NCBI RefSeq assembly: GCF_003315205.1
Contig: NZ_QNRR01000004.1
Coordinates: 372,001-436,000, forward strand
Reading direction: 5' to 3'
Origin: Roseimicrobium gellanilyticum
GTDB taxonomy: Bacteria > Verrucomicrobiota > Verrucomicrobiia > Verrucomicrobiales > Verrucomicrobiaceae
Length of the DNA: 64,000 nucleotides
The notes beneath the pieces were generated by a model. The model was not told the DNA's origin. It searched no databases and saw only the letters and a program-made list of their open reading frames with translations. The position numbers and the translations under genes are program-made. Of the stretch, positions 17,277 to 25,783 are shown piece by piece; within the stretch, counting starts at the first letter, position 1, and the number at the start of each line of letters is the position of its first letter.

Positions 17277-18515
17277 TCACTTCCCCGCTGCCGCACCATC
17301 ACCCACCTCCGCCACATACAGCCGAGTCCAGGTGCCGTTGCTCACATTGAAATAGATGCGCTTGCCATCCGCGCTGAAGACGGGGTGGGGATGGGAGCGC
17401 CGCCAGGAGCGGGCGCCGCCGTCGTTCTTGAAGGAATGCAGCAGGATGTGCTTCCCGCCGCGCGCATCGGCGAGCACGATGCCCCAGCTGTTCGCGTCGC
17501 CCCCGAACTTGTCCATGGTGGAGTCCGTGACGATGAGCTTCCCATCGGGACTGGCAGAGGGATGGTCACCGCGCACGGCGGGCAATTCGGGCAGGCGGGT
17601 GCCTTTGCCGTTACCGCTATCAAAGAGGGTGAACGAAGTCTCGACAATGGTCTTGCCATCCGGATGCCACGAGGGGTGGCCCCAGCGGTCGCTTTGATAA
17701 AGGAAGCGATTCTCCGCAATGCTGTAGCACACGAGGCCGAGGCGCTGGCTCGCGGCGCCGCCACGTGGGTCACGCGTGATGCCGGGGGCGGCGAGCTTGA
17801 AGAAGACACGGTCCGCCTTCGGACTCAGTACGGGGAAGAAGATGATGAAGGGCTTTCCCTGGAAGGCCTTGTCCACCCAGGGCGTGTACTTGTCCCGCAC
17901 GGCCTGCGCGGTGAGTACGGTTTTGATTTCGCCGGTGGCGGAGTTGCAGAGTTCCAGGTTGGTGTGCTCACCCGGGTCCCAATGCTGGCCGTAGATGGGA
18001 ACGAGGTCACCATTTGGCTGGCCCCAGCTGGAGAGACGGTTTTTGGCGAGGACGCGCTCCTTGCCGGTATCGAGATCCACGGCACCGACGAACCACGTGC
18101 CATCGCGCAGGCCGTGAAAGCTGATGCGCTTGCCGTTGGACAGCCACTGCTGGCAGGCGGCGCGATGCGCGTCCTCGGTTTCGAGATTCGTGACGAGCGT
18201 CTTCTCTTCACCCGTGGCGCGGTTGACGATGTGCACCTCACCGGTGTGGCCATTCAGCGCGGTGGAGGAGTAGAACAGGACTTGGGTGCCATCCGGGCTC
18301 TCCGGACACGTGTTGAAGTACGAGTGGATGCTGTGCCGCTCGGCGGTCTCTGGCAAGACAGAGCGAATCTTCACGCCACTGCGCCAGGGGGCGAGGGGAT
18401 CGTCTTTCGCTTCTTCCGCGTGAGCGGTGGTGGTGGTGCTCGTGAAGCACGTGAGGGCGAGTCCTGCGAAGGTGAGAAGCGCGGGCAGGGTGGTGTGGTG
18501 AGAAGCGCGTTTCAT
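17277..18515 (-). CDS. Exported TolB-like / oligogalacturonate lyase-like beta-propeller protein
   Basis: A 412-residue protein with a signal peptide (LPALLTFAGLALTCFTSTTTTAHA-like, shown here only in part) cleaved near residue 33. The mature part is built of WD40-like/PD40 blades: 'SPDGTQVLFYSS', 'LSNGKRISFHGL', 'HPDGKTIVETS', 'SPDGKLIVTDS' and 'SADGKRIYFNVS' appear in series, as in TolB and in the oligogalacturonide lyase-type propellers. Whether it binds or cleaves sugar cannot be decided; I do not see a definite catalytic set. The neighbouring FAD enzymes and glycosidase-like protein suggest a role in extracellular carbohydrate handling (inference). Confidence 0.7.
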   Translation of the reverse strand: MKRASHHTTLPALLTFAGLALTCFTSTTTTAHAEEAKDDPLAPWRSGVKIRSVLPETAERHSIHSYFNTCPESPDGTQVLFYSSTALNGHTGEVHIVNRATGEEKTLVTNLETEDAHRAACQQWLSNGKRISFHGLRDGTWFVGAVDLDTGKERVLAKNRLSSWGQPNGDLVPIYGQHWDPGEHTNLELCNSATGEIKTVLTAQAVRDKYTPWVDKAFQGKPFIIFFPVLSPKADRVFFKLAAPGITRDPRGGAASQRLGLVCYSIAENRFLYQSDRWGHPSWHPDGKTIVETSFTLFDSGNGKGTRLPELPAVRGDHPSASPDGKLIVTDSTMDKFGGDANSWGIVLADARGGKHILLHSFKNDGGARSWRRSHPHPVFSADGKRIYFNVSNGTWTRLYVAEVGDGAAAGK

Positions 18516-18553
18516 GGTCAGTACAGGGCACGAGTTGAAGGAGACCGGTATTC

Positions 18554-18641
18554 CAAAGTAACTTCGGCTTTAGCCGAATCAGGAGCGGGGTGGGTGAGAT
18601 ATGGCAGCCGACTGAGTTCGGCTAAAGCCGAAACTACTTTG
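18554..18641. repeat. Inverted repeat, family E, copy 2
   Basis: CAAAGTAACTTCGGCTTTAG (start of a 25-base arm at 18554) pairs with 18617-18641 at 23 of 25 positions. The sequence is a close relative of the 12419-12486 element. The right arm contains the TAG stop of the pentad-repeat ORF (18634-18636). Confidence 0.82.
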
Positions 18642-18948
18642 CTGGCGCCTCTGGCGCGATGGGTTGAGGAAGGATGCGTTCGGGTGCAATTGGCTGCGGC
18701 ATCACGGGCTGGGCCGGGATGATGTCCGGCACCAGAGGCGCGGATGTGACGGCATCTGGCACGATGACCTGCGGTGCGATTACATCGACCGCGATGGTCT
18801 CCGGAAGAATTCGGTCCGGCGCAATGAGGTCTGCCGTGAGCGGCTGCGGCGCGATCACCTGCGGCGTGATGGATGCTGGTGCGATCACATCGGGGGTGAT
18901 GGCATCCGGCACAATGGGAGCCGGGAGGATGGGATCGGGCGTGACCAT
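18634..18948 (-). CDS. Pentad-repeat protein, 20 copies of [IVL]-x-P-x-x
   Basis: A 104-residue reading frame that is almost entirely a five-residue repeat from residue 2 to 101. Examples are VTPDP, ILPAP, IVPDA, ITPDV, IAPAS and IAPDR. Position 1 is Ile, Val or Leu in 20 of 20 pentads and position 3 is Pro in 16 of 20. At the DNA level it is a degenerate 15-bp tandem repeat. The ATG begins 25 bp after the stop of the FAD-esterase gene on the same strand, and the stop follows directly after the last pentad. No signal peptide, membrane segment or known family is visible, and the ribosome binding site is weak. The plus strand is also open across the array, as expected for a repeat with period divisible by three, so coding status is only probable. 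Confidence 0.45.
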   Translation of the reverse strand: MVTPDPILPAPIVPDAITPDVIAPASITPQVIAPQPLTADLIAPDRILPETIAVDVIAPQVIVPDAVTSAPLVPDIIPAQPVMPQPIAPERILPQPIAPEAPAK

Positions 18949-18973
18949 GGCAGTAGAGCTGGACCAACGACGA

Positions 18974-21613
18974 CTACTTGAGGAACGAGAGCGATCTCAG
19001 AAACGCTTCAGACTTGGCCATGCATTCATCATACAGCGGGGCAGTGCGCATGAGGTATCCGTGGGCGCCGCCCTCGTGGATGACCAGTTCGCTGCGGTTC
19101 CCGGCCTTGAGCATCTCCTCGTGGAAACGCTGCGCTCCGGCGAAGGGAGTGACGGTGTCACCGGTGCCGTGGAAGGTGATGGTGGGCGGCCCACCGGGCT
19201 TCACGCGATCTGCAGGAGAGAGTTCCTTCCACCTCGCGCCGATTTTCGCATTGCCGTAGCCTTGCGCTGAGGTGTCGATGACGGGGAAGAGAAGGATGAG
19301 CGCATTCGGCGTGGAGGAGACACTGGTGTCTTCGCCTTCTTCATTCACATCATCGAAGAGCGCGGTGCTCACGGCGACATGGCCGCCGGCGGAGCCGCCG
19401 CTCACGACAATCTTCTGCGGGTCGATGCCGAACTCACTGGCATGAGCGCGCACGTAGCGCACGGCGGAGCGTCCGTCCTTCACACAGTCAAACACGGTGT
19501 TGGCAGGTTCCTTGCCCAGCAGGCGGTACTCCACGCTGATGCCCACCATGCCAAGCTTTGCGAAATGCTCGGCGAAAGGATACATCCGGCTGGCCTGGCC
19601 ACCGCGCCACCCACCTCCGTGGATGACGATGTAGCAGGGACGCTTGTCCGCAGACTTGAAGCCTTCCGGCTCGAAGACGTGCAGCATCAGGTCGCGGCTC
19701 ACCAGCTTCTTGTACGCGACCTTGCGCGTGGGCTTCAGTTGGATGGCGAGCTGGTCGACGTAGTCCGGGCCTTGGGGCTCGACAGCGGGTGCGGCTGTGG
19801 GCGCTGGAGCGGACGTGGACTTGGTTTCCGCCTTGTTTGTTTTCTTGGGTGCTCCCGGCGTGTCGAGATCCGCCTGCACCTTCTTCTCTCTCCATTCGAG
19901 GATTTGTTTGTCCTTCAGCAGTTGGGTGCGCAGCTTGGCCTGGTCCACCTTCTGCACGGGCACGTTGTCATCGATGGCGTAGCTCGCGGCGGTGGCGGCG
20001 CTCTGGCTGCTGATCATGAAGACGGGCTCCATGCGGATGCTGCTGAAGGCCGTGTGGCTCGCAGAGAGCGCGAAGGTGACGAAGAGATTCTCACACTCGG
20101 CCTGCTTCGGCACGATGGCGCCGTAGCCGATGGGGTAGGGCGGGGCGCCATCGCGGCCGAGGGCGGTCTTGCCTTCGCGGATGACCACGCCGTCCTTCAC
20201 AATGCGACGGATTTCATGCGTGTCCGTGCCGTAGGATCCGAGGCTCACGGAGTTCGGCGCGACTTCGCGGCCAAATGTGTGGTGCTCCGTCATTACGAGG
20301 TCGGAGACCATGCGGCGTGCTTCGCGGATGTAGAGCTGATGCGGCCAGCCGCCGTTGTCCTGGAATTCATCCTTCGGCAGGCCGAAGCGCTTCATGTCCT
20401 CCCGCACCTTCGCCGGCACCCGCGGATCGGTGGCGAGGAAGTAGAGGAGGCCGCGATGGTAGAGCTCATGCTCCTTCGCAATCTGCACGCGGCGGTCATA
20501 GCTGGCCTCGGGCCACTCCCAGCTCGCGCCGGGCATGTTCCCACCGAAAGTGGCGGTATTGAAGTCCCACTTGTCATTGGGCAGCGCATCATGCTTGGAG
20601 AACCAGCGCAGGTCCATGTCATCTCCCATGGCGATGCAGCCTGCGATGAAGCGCGCCACGAGTTCGTAGCGCTTCACATCATAACCCTCCGGAGCGATGA
20701 TGGGGATGCGGTCCGCGGCGGTGGTGAGGCAGAGGCGGAAGCAGTAGGCCTGCACGCCGGGAGCAGGCTCACCCGGAGTGCCGGGCGTGCCGGGATTGAG
20801 GAGAGGGAGCAATCCACTGCGCGGTTCGCCGGGTGATACATAGGGGTCGAGCGGCAGGTCGCGGTCCCACACGCCCTGGCCGCCGGGTACACGTCCACTG
20901 GGGCCGGGCTTGAGGTGGTTGGTGCGGGGCTGGTACTTCTCCGTGTAGTGGATGCCGTTGTAGGTCTCCCCGTACTTTGCATTGCCCTCGCGCATCAGGG
21001 TGTAGGACACCTTCGCGCGCGCCATGAGGTCACCCTCATAGGTGGCATCGATGAACATCTTTGCCCGCACCACGGTGCCGTCTTCCATGGTGAGCTCGGT
21101 GATGCGTGCACCGTCTTTCTTGGCACTGGCGAGGCGGGCATTGAAATGCACGGGGACCTTCGCCTCCTTCGCCATGTCGGTGAAGACCTTCTCCGCGATG
21201 TGCGGCTCGATGGAGTACGCGCCGCCGGTGGCGGGTCCGCCGCCCTTGCTCACGAAGGGCTGGTCCCACGCGAGTGTTTTCCCATAACTGGCGACGAGTC
21301 GCGTGAAGTACTCCCGCGCAATGCCACCCACCGTGCGTGGGTCACCGATGTCCACCGCGCTGAGGCCGCCGGAGGTCATGCCGCCGAGGTGCTTCCCGGG
21401 CTCGATGATGACGGCTTTCTTCCCCATGCGGGAAGCCTGCACAGCGGCAGCGACACCACCTGAGGTGCCACCATAGACACAGATATCTGCCGCGATGACG
21501 TCAGCAGCGCGGGTGTATGAGGAGGATGTGAAGGTGCAGGCCGCGAGCAGGGAGAGTGCAGCGGTCTTCAGGCGTGGAAAAAAGGGAGTGGGGGAAGACG
21601 GAAATCGGGCCAT
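18974..21613 (-). CDS. Exported FAD-dependent oxidoreductase fused to a C-terminal esterase
   Basis: An 879-residue two-domain protein. After a signal peptide (residues about 15-37) comes a FAD-binding start V-Y-G-G-T-S-G-G at about 45-53 and 'KHLGGMTSGGLSAVD', typical of the FAD_oxidored (PF12831-type) family. A Pro/Ala/Thr-rich linker at about 590-620 leads to an alpha/beta hydrolase of roughly 245 residues. That domain has H-G-G-G-W (oxyanion hole), G-G-S-A-G-G-H (nucleophile Ser), 'GTGDTVTP' (acid) and 'GGAHGY' (His), i.e. a complete hormone-sensitive-lipase/acetyl-esterase type triad. ATG 21613 is chosen because it opens the signal peptide; the open frame continues upstream through a repeat without character. 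One polypeptide may therefore oxidise and deacylate the same sugar-like substrate (inference). Confidence 0.8.
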   Translation of the reverse strand: MARFPSSPTPFFPRLKTAALSLLAACTFTSSSYTRAADVIAADICVYGGTSGGVAAAVQASRMGKKAVIIEPGKHLGGMTSGGLSAVDIGDPRTVGGIAREYFTRLVASYGKTLAWDQPFVSKGGGPATGGAYSIEPHIAEKVFTDMAKEAKVPVHFNARLASAKKDGARITELTMEDGTVVRAKMFIDATYEGDLMARAKVSYTLMREGNAKYGETYNGIHYTEKYQPRTNHLKPGPSGRVPGGQGVWDRDLPLDPYVSPGEPRSGLLPLLNPGTPGTPGEPAPGVQAYCFRLCLTTAADRIPIIAPEGYDVKRYELVARFIAGCIAMGDDMDLRWFSKHDALPNDKWDFNTATFGGNMPGASWEWPEASYDRRVQIAKEHELYHRGLLYFLATDPRVPAKVREDMKRFGLPKDEFQDNGGWPHQLYIREARRMVSDLVMTEHHTFGREVAPNSVSLGSYGTDTHEIRRIVKDGVVIREGKTALGRDGAPPYPIGYGAIVPKQAECENLFVTFALSASHTAFSSIRMEPVFMISSQSAATAASYAIDDNVPVQKVDQAKLRTQLLKDKQILEWREKKVQADLDTPGAPKKTNKAETKSTSAPAPTAAPAVEPQGPDYVDQLAIQLKPTRKVAYKKLVSRDLMLHVFEPEGFKSADKRPCYIVIHGGGWRGGQASRMYPFAEHFAKLGMVGISVEYRLLGKEPANTVFDCVKDGRSAVRYVRAHASEFGIDPQKIVVSGGSAGGHVAVSTALFDDVNEEGEDTSVSSTPNALILLFPVIDTSAQGYGNAKIGARWKELSPADRVKPGGPPTITFHGTGDTVTPFAGAQRFHEEMLKAGNRSELVIHEGGAHGYLMRTAPLYDECMAKSEAFLRSLSFLK

Positions 21614-21702
21614 CGTGAGGAGGTGCGTTTTTTGATGGAGAGTACGTGCCACAGTGAACGCGATGCTGGAAGGAGAATAGCTGGTCAAGTGGATTGACCA
21701 GC

Positions 21703-21834
21703 GGTGTGGCGTGGTGGTCCGCACACTCCGTGTGCGGTCAGGAGTCAGGTGGCTTGTTGTTGGTGATGTGTGCGGGGTGCCGCGGCAACTTTGCACCCAC
21801 CGCATACGGAGTATGCGGACCACCATCACACCAT
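21703..21834. repeat. Inverted repeat, family C, copy 1
   Basis: GGTGTGGCGTGGTGGTCCGC ... GTGTGCGGT at 21703-21738 pairs with ACCGCATACGGAGTATGCGG ... at 21799-21832. Each arm also contains a small internal hairpin (CGCACACTCCGTGTGCG). The stop codon of the glycosidase-like gene (21826) lies inside the right arm. A second copy is at 46522-46693. Confidence 0.82.
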
Positions 21835-23505
21835 CGCCAGATCAAAGTAATCCATCTCCATTGCCTCGCCGGATTCCAGCGTGAACTCGATCTTGTTCTT
21901 CCCATCCACGAGCAGCGCGGCCGGTACAGTCCAGGCGCGCATTTGTGCGGGGGTGCCGAGCATGGAGGGGTAGGGATTGGGGAAGGGCTCAGCGACCAGA
22001 GCATTCGCGGCGAGTTCGGTGCCGTTGATAAAGGCCTTCCACTTGCAGGTGGGGAACTCGGGGGCGAGTTGCAGGCGCAGGCGGCCATCGCGCTGCCAGC
22101 CGTCCTTCGGCGGGGCGAGGTCGAGGGTGAAGACGGCAGTTTCGCCGGTCTCCACCTTGCGGGGGAGAATGGGCGGGCGCACAAAGGGATTGTTCCAGCC
22201 GGGCGCGAGGAACCAGTGCTGAGGCTGCTGGGCGAGCCACTGCCTGTCCGCAATCTTGTTGAACACCTCAAATGGAGGCTCGCTGAAGGGGCCGCGACCC
22301 GGGCCACCGTGCTCGCGGTAGTAGGCGAAGTTGAAGGCACTCACGCCGTCCGCACCACGGGCATAGGCGAGGTGCGCGGTGGTGTGGTACTGTTCCTTCG
22401 TGGTGCGGCGGAAGGAGAAGGTGTCGTAGCCCGGCGTGAGCTTCGTCCCGTTCCAGATGGAATGACACAGCTCATGATACACCGACGCATCCGGGATGCT
22501 GGCGCGGATGGCAGCGAGGTCCGTCTGCTGCACGGTGAAGTAGCTCACGGAGAGATTCACCATGTCCAGCCCGGCGGCGACCATGCTGGGCAGGTGGATG
22601 CCGAGCGGATCATGCGCCTTCAGGATGGCGGGCACGCGCGCGCAGAGCCAGCGGCGCTTCCCATTGCGCTCGGTGCGGTCCAGCAGCGCACGCACATCAC
22701 TGACAAAGGAGGTCATGATGTCACGCCGCTGCGCCTGCTTCGTTTCCTCCGGACGGAAGAAATTGTAGAAGCGCATGAAGTCGAGTTCGATGCCGTCGAG
22801 GTCGTAGTTCTCGCAGAGCTCCTCGATGAGCTTGAACTTGTGCACGCGCACTTCGCGCTCGGCCCAGTTCTGCACGAGGTCGTAGCCGCGACCCTTCTCT
22901 GACTTCTCACGCAGCCAGTACTCGGGGTGCGCCACGTAGTGCCGCGTGACGCTCATGCCGATGCTGGCGCCGGGCTTGTCCTTTGGCTCGAAGCCGGCGC
23001 GCTCCTTATGGTGCGCATCATTGAGCCGCACGGAAATGAAGCCCGCCTGACCACGAGCCTTGCAACGGTCCAGGAAGACCTGCACCACATCCCCGCCACG
23101 GAGCACGAAGTTTCCGAAGGAATCGGGGCCGGTGCCGTAGCGCTGCTGGATCCACTCGTAGTGCTCCTTGAGCGGAATGACCTTGCTGGGCCACATGGGC
23201 ACCATGCCGAGGCCAGGCTGCAGGAAGTGCGCGTCCACCCCGGTGCCCGCGACTTCATCCACGGTGGCCTCGATCATTTCCTTGCGCAGCGGCGCTCCCT
23301 TGGTGCGCCAGGGAGCGATGCAGCTCGTGATGTTCGTGGCATCATTGCTGTAGAGCACCTTGAACGGTGCCTTGCGACCAGGGCCACTGGCGACATTGGC
23401 TGCGGTGGCGGGAGTGAGCGAAAAGGCGTGATGACCTGCCAGCGCTGCTGCCGTGGTGGCAGACGCGGTGCGGGTGAGGAAGTGCCGGCGGGAGAGAGGG
23501 GGCAT
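21826..23505 (-). CDS. Tat-exported glycosidase-like TIM-barrel protein
   Basis: A 559-residue protein. ATG 23505 yields an N-terminus with a twin-arginine signal (L-S-R-R-H-F-L-T-R followed by an Ala-rich stretch), so export in folded form is likely. The body contains 'DLDGIELDFMRFYNFF', a strand-end motif with clustered acidic residues like those in GH10-like and related putative glycosyl hydrolases (GHL10 type), and a C-terminal beta-rich region of about 120 residues. Overall it looks like a secreted polysaccharide-acting enzyme or binding protein; the catalytic pair is not certain. It is the last (most upstream) gene of the minus-strand exported block that also includes two FAD enzymes. 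Confidence 0.65.
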   Translation of the reverse strand: MPPLSRRHFLTRTASATTAAALAGHHAFSLTPATAANVASGPGRKAPFKVLYSNDATNITSCIAPWRTKGAPLRKEMIEATVDEVAGTGVDAHFLQPGLGMVPMWPSKVIPLKEHYEWIQQRYGTGPDSFGNFVLRGGDVVQVFLDRCKARGQAGFISVRLNDAHHKERAGFEPKDKPGASIGMSVTRHYVAHPEYWLREKSEKGRGYDLVQNWAEREVRVHKFKLIEELCENYDLDGIELDFMRFYNFFRPEETKQAQRRDIMTSFVSDVRALLDRTERNGKRRWLCARVPAILKAHDPLGIHLPSMVAAGLDMVNLSVSYFTVQQTDLAAIRASIPDASVYHELCHSIWNGTKLTPGYDTFSFRRTTKEQYHTTAHLAYARGADGVSAFNFAYYREHGGPGRGPFSEPPFEVFNKIADRQWLAQQPQHWFLAPGWNNPFVRPPILPRKVETGETAVFTLDLAPPKDGWQRDGRLRLQLAPEFPTCKWKAFINGTELAANALVAEPFPNPYPSMLGTPAQMRAWTVPAALLVDGKNKIEFTLESGEAMEMDYFDLAMV

Positions 23506-23995
23506 GGGGGAGTGGGCAGAAGAGTCTGCGAAGCCTAGTGGTATATCGTGGAGAGAAACGTCGGGGGTGGTTGGGGAGCTTTCGGTTAAAGAAGAATTTG
23601 TGTGCGGTCGAGCGTTCAGAGAGAAGGAGAGCACACTCCCGGGAACGTCTCGTGACATGAAAGACACGCGGGAGGGGTGCGAGAGATGTGAGGTGATTCC
23701 TTGCGCGCAGCGCTTTGGAGTGCGTGTGCGAAGCACCGCTTTGGTTGGGAGCCAATGCGCGGAGCAGGGCGGTTTGTTCGACGCCGTGAGTAGGGGAGCG
23801 AGGGGTGGTTCGAAAACTCCACTGGCTGACGACGTGCATCTCCAAAGCGGTGCTTCGCACACGCACTCCAAAGCGCTGCGCGCAAGGTGGCACGCTGTTT
23901 GGTGAAAAGGGTCGCCGGGGATGCTGAAGGAGGTTCATGAGACGTTCTGGATGAGCCCTGTGCCCCATGTGGAGAAAATGTGCTTGCGCATTTCA
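23506..23995. other. Divergent intergenic region between glycosidase-like gene and efflux operon
   Basis: About 490 bp with no supported gene. The middle is occupied by a family A inverted repeat (23701-23885). The left part should hold the promoter of the minus-strand glycosidase-like gene and the right part that of the tetR-type gene. Confidence 0.5.
23701..23885. repeat. Long inverted repeat, family A, copy 2
   Basis: TTGCGCGCAGCGCTTTGGAG at 23701 begins an arm of about 43 bases whose reverse complement ends at 23885. It shares GCGCTTT..GGAGTGCG and CACCGCTTT with copies at 17000 and 59561, but lacks the GCGTCTT insertion, so it is a diverged member. Confidence 0.8.
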
Positions 23996-24023
23996 GGAAA
24001 CTGAAGATACTATTCTAGTTTCC
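23996..24023. promoter_or_regulatory. Candidate operator of the TetR-type regulator
   Basis: A perfect 7-bp inverted repeat, GGAAACT (23996-24002) and AGTTTCC (24017-24023), is separated by 14 bases that include an AT-rich TACTAT, a possible -10 element. It ends eight bases before the regulator start. A TetR-family dimer site overlapping its own promoter is the usual arrangement, so autorepression of the whole four-gene operon is likely (inference). Confidence 0.55.
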
Positions 24024-24031
24024 AAGGTGCT

Positions 24032-24754
24032 ATGAATGCGAAGCGAAAGACCAGCCCCACCGCTCGCAAGAGCGTGGCCAAGGCGGTAGCCAGGAAAGGC
24101 GGCGCAGGTGTTGCTGCGAGAGCGAGCGCTCGTCCTGCGGAGGCTGCCCCACCCGACAATTCTGACTCACATCCCGCACGCCAGCGCATCATCGAAGGTG
24201 CACGGCAGCATTTCTTTGCCCACGGATTCCGGGGCGTGACGATGGACGACCTCGCGCAGGAACTCGCCATGAGCAAGAAGACGCTCTACGCCCACTTCAG
24301 CAGCAAGCTGGAACTCGTGGAGGCCGTGATGCGGGACAAGCTGAAGCGGGTGATGACCGATCTGGAGCGGATCACAGGAGATGTATCGCGAGATTTTCCA
24401 TCGGCGCTGCACGACCTTCTGGCTTGCATGCAGGAGCACACGCGGGAGATCACGCCGCCCTTCGTGCGGGATGTGAAACGTGAGGCGCCGCAGCTCTTCG
24501 CCATCGTGGAGCAGGGGAGGCGGGAGATGATTGCCCGCCACTTCGGCAGGCTGTTCGCCCAGGGGAAGAAGGAGGGCCGCGTGCGCAAGGATGTGCCGCT
24601 GGAACTCATCGTGGAAATCCTGCTCGCGGCTACCACGGCGATTGTGAACCCCACGAAGATCACGGAGCTGGGCCTCACGCCGCGTGAGGGCTACCTGGGC
24701 ATCGTGACCGTGGTGCTGGAGGGCGCACTGATGCCGGAAGGGAGGGGGAGCTGA
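24032..24754 (+). CDS. TetR/AcrR family transcriptional regulator
   Basis: A 240-residue protein. After a Lys/Arg/Ala-rich tail of about 45 residues comes the TetR helix-turn-helix: I-I-E-G-A-R-Q-H-F-F, then 'FRGVTMDDLAQELAMSKKTL' and 'YAHFSSKLEL'. The C-terminal half is helical and would bind ligand. The basic N-terminal tail is longer than usual for the family. It is the first gene of an operon with HlyD, ABC ATPase and ABC-2 permease genes, the same order as the E. coli cecR/ybhG/ybhF/ybhS set, so it probably represses that exporter. An inverted repeat just upstream (23996-24023) is the candidate operator. Confidence 0.85.
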   Translation: MNAKRKTSPTARKSVAKAVARKGGAGVAARASARPAEAAPPDNSDSHPARQRIIEGARQHFFAHGFRGVTMDDLAQELAMSKKTLYAHFSSKLELVEAVMRDKLKRVMTDLERITGDVSRDFPSALHDLLACMQEHTREITPPFVRDVKREAPQLFAIVEQGRREMIARHFGRLFAQGKKEGRVRKDVPLELIVEILLAATTAIVNPTKITELGLTPREGYLGIVTVVLEGALMPEGRGS

Positions 24755-24756
24755 AC

Positions 24757-25764
24757 ATGATCACGATGATGCATGCGATGAAGATGACCATCATGAACCA
24801 TCACACTCTATCAGGTGGCTTGCGGCTGATGCTTGTGGCCACGTTTCTCGCCGGCCTGACAGGTTGTGAGCGCAGCAACTCCGGCATCATCCAGGGGTAC
24901 GTGGAGGGTGAGTACGTGTATGTGGCCTCGCCGCTCGCGGGCCAACTGCAGAAGCTGCACGTGAAGCGCGGCGATCAGGTGAAGGAGGGCGCGATGCTCT
25001 TCGAACTGGACAACATTCCCGAGAAGGCCGCGGTGGAAGAAGCGGAGCGCCGGCTGAACCAGTCCAAGGCCACGGTGGAAGACATGAAGAAGGGACGCCG
25101 CCCCACGGAGATGGCGGCCATCGAAGCGCAGCTCGGGCAGATGAAGGCCGCGCTGACCTATTCCGAGACCGAGATGAAGCGGCAAAGGCAACTCGCTGGC
25201 ACCGGGGCCACCTCCAAGGAGGACCTGGACCGTGCGGTGAACCTGTATGACCAGAACAGGCACCGCGTGGCGGAACTGGATGCGGAACTGCAAACGGCAA
25301 AGCTCGGCCAGCGAGAGGACCAAATCATGGCTGCGGAGGCAGACATGAAGGCCCGCGCCGCGACGCTGGAAAAGGCGAAGTGGGACCTCGCGCAGAAACA
25401 GCAGACCGCCGCGAAGAGTGGTGTGGTCTTTGATACGCTGTATCGCGAAGGCGAATGGGTCGCGGCGGGCAGGCCGGTGGTGGCGCTGCTGCCACCGCCG
25501 AATGTGAAGGTGCGCGCCTTCGTGCCGGAGCCGGAGATTGGCAGCGTACATCAGGGGGACAAGATGGAGGTCACGCTCGATGGAGCGAGCGCTCCCGTGG
25601 TGGGCACGGTGAGCTTCGTCTCGCCGGAGGCAGAGTACACGCCGCCGGTGATCTACAGTCGCGAGAGTCGCAGCAAGCTGGTCTTCATGATCGAGCTGAC
25701 TTTCGACCCGGAGGTGGCGGCGAAGCTGCACCCGGGCCAGCCGGTGGATGTGCGTCGCAAGTAA
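24757..25764 (+). CDS. HlyD/YbhG-type membrane fusion lipoprotein
   Basis: A 335-residue protein starting two bases after the regulator stop. The signal segment ends in L-T-G-C (residues about 34-37), a lipobox, so the mature protein is likely lipid-anchored. The following 'VASPLAGQLQKLHVKRGDQV' is the lipoyl/biotinyl-like half motif of membrane fusion proteins. A long alpha-helical hairpin spans about residues 90-215 with Lys/Glu heptads, and a second beta region follows ('GEWVAAGRPVVALLPPPNVK'). It would bridge an inner-membrane ABC exporter to the outer membrane, as YbhG does. The clustered ATPase and permease genes support this. Confidence 0.87.
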   Translation: MITMMHAMKMTIMNHHTLSGGLRLMLVATFLAGLTGCERSNSGIIQGYVEGEYVYVASPLAGQLQKLHVKRGDQVKEGAMLFELDNIPEKAAVEEAERRLNQSKATVEDMKKGRRPTEMAAIEAQLGQMKAALTYSETEMKRQRQLAGTGATSKEDLDRAVNLYDQNRHRVAELDAELQTAKLGQREDQIMAAEADMKARAATLEKAKWDLAQKQQTAAKSGVVFDTLYREGEWVAAGRPVVALLPPPNVKVRAFVPEPEIGSVHQGDKMEVTLDGASAPVVGTVSFVSPEAEYTPPVIYSRESRSKLVFMIELTFDPEVAAKLHPGQPVDVRRK

Positions 25765-25783
25765 AACCCTCGAGACCCGCGCC

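Noticed and set aside
18664-18981. Plus-strand open frames across the 15-bp tandem repeat
   Set aside because: Also open because the period is divisible by three, but they do not begin and end with the array and overlap the end of the FAD-esterase gene; the minus-strand frame is favoured.
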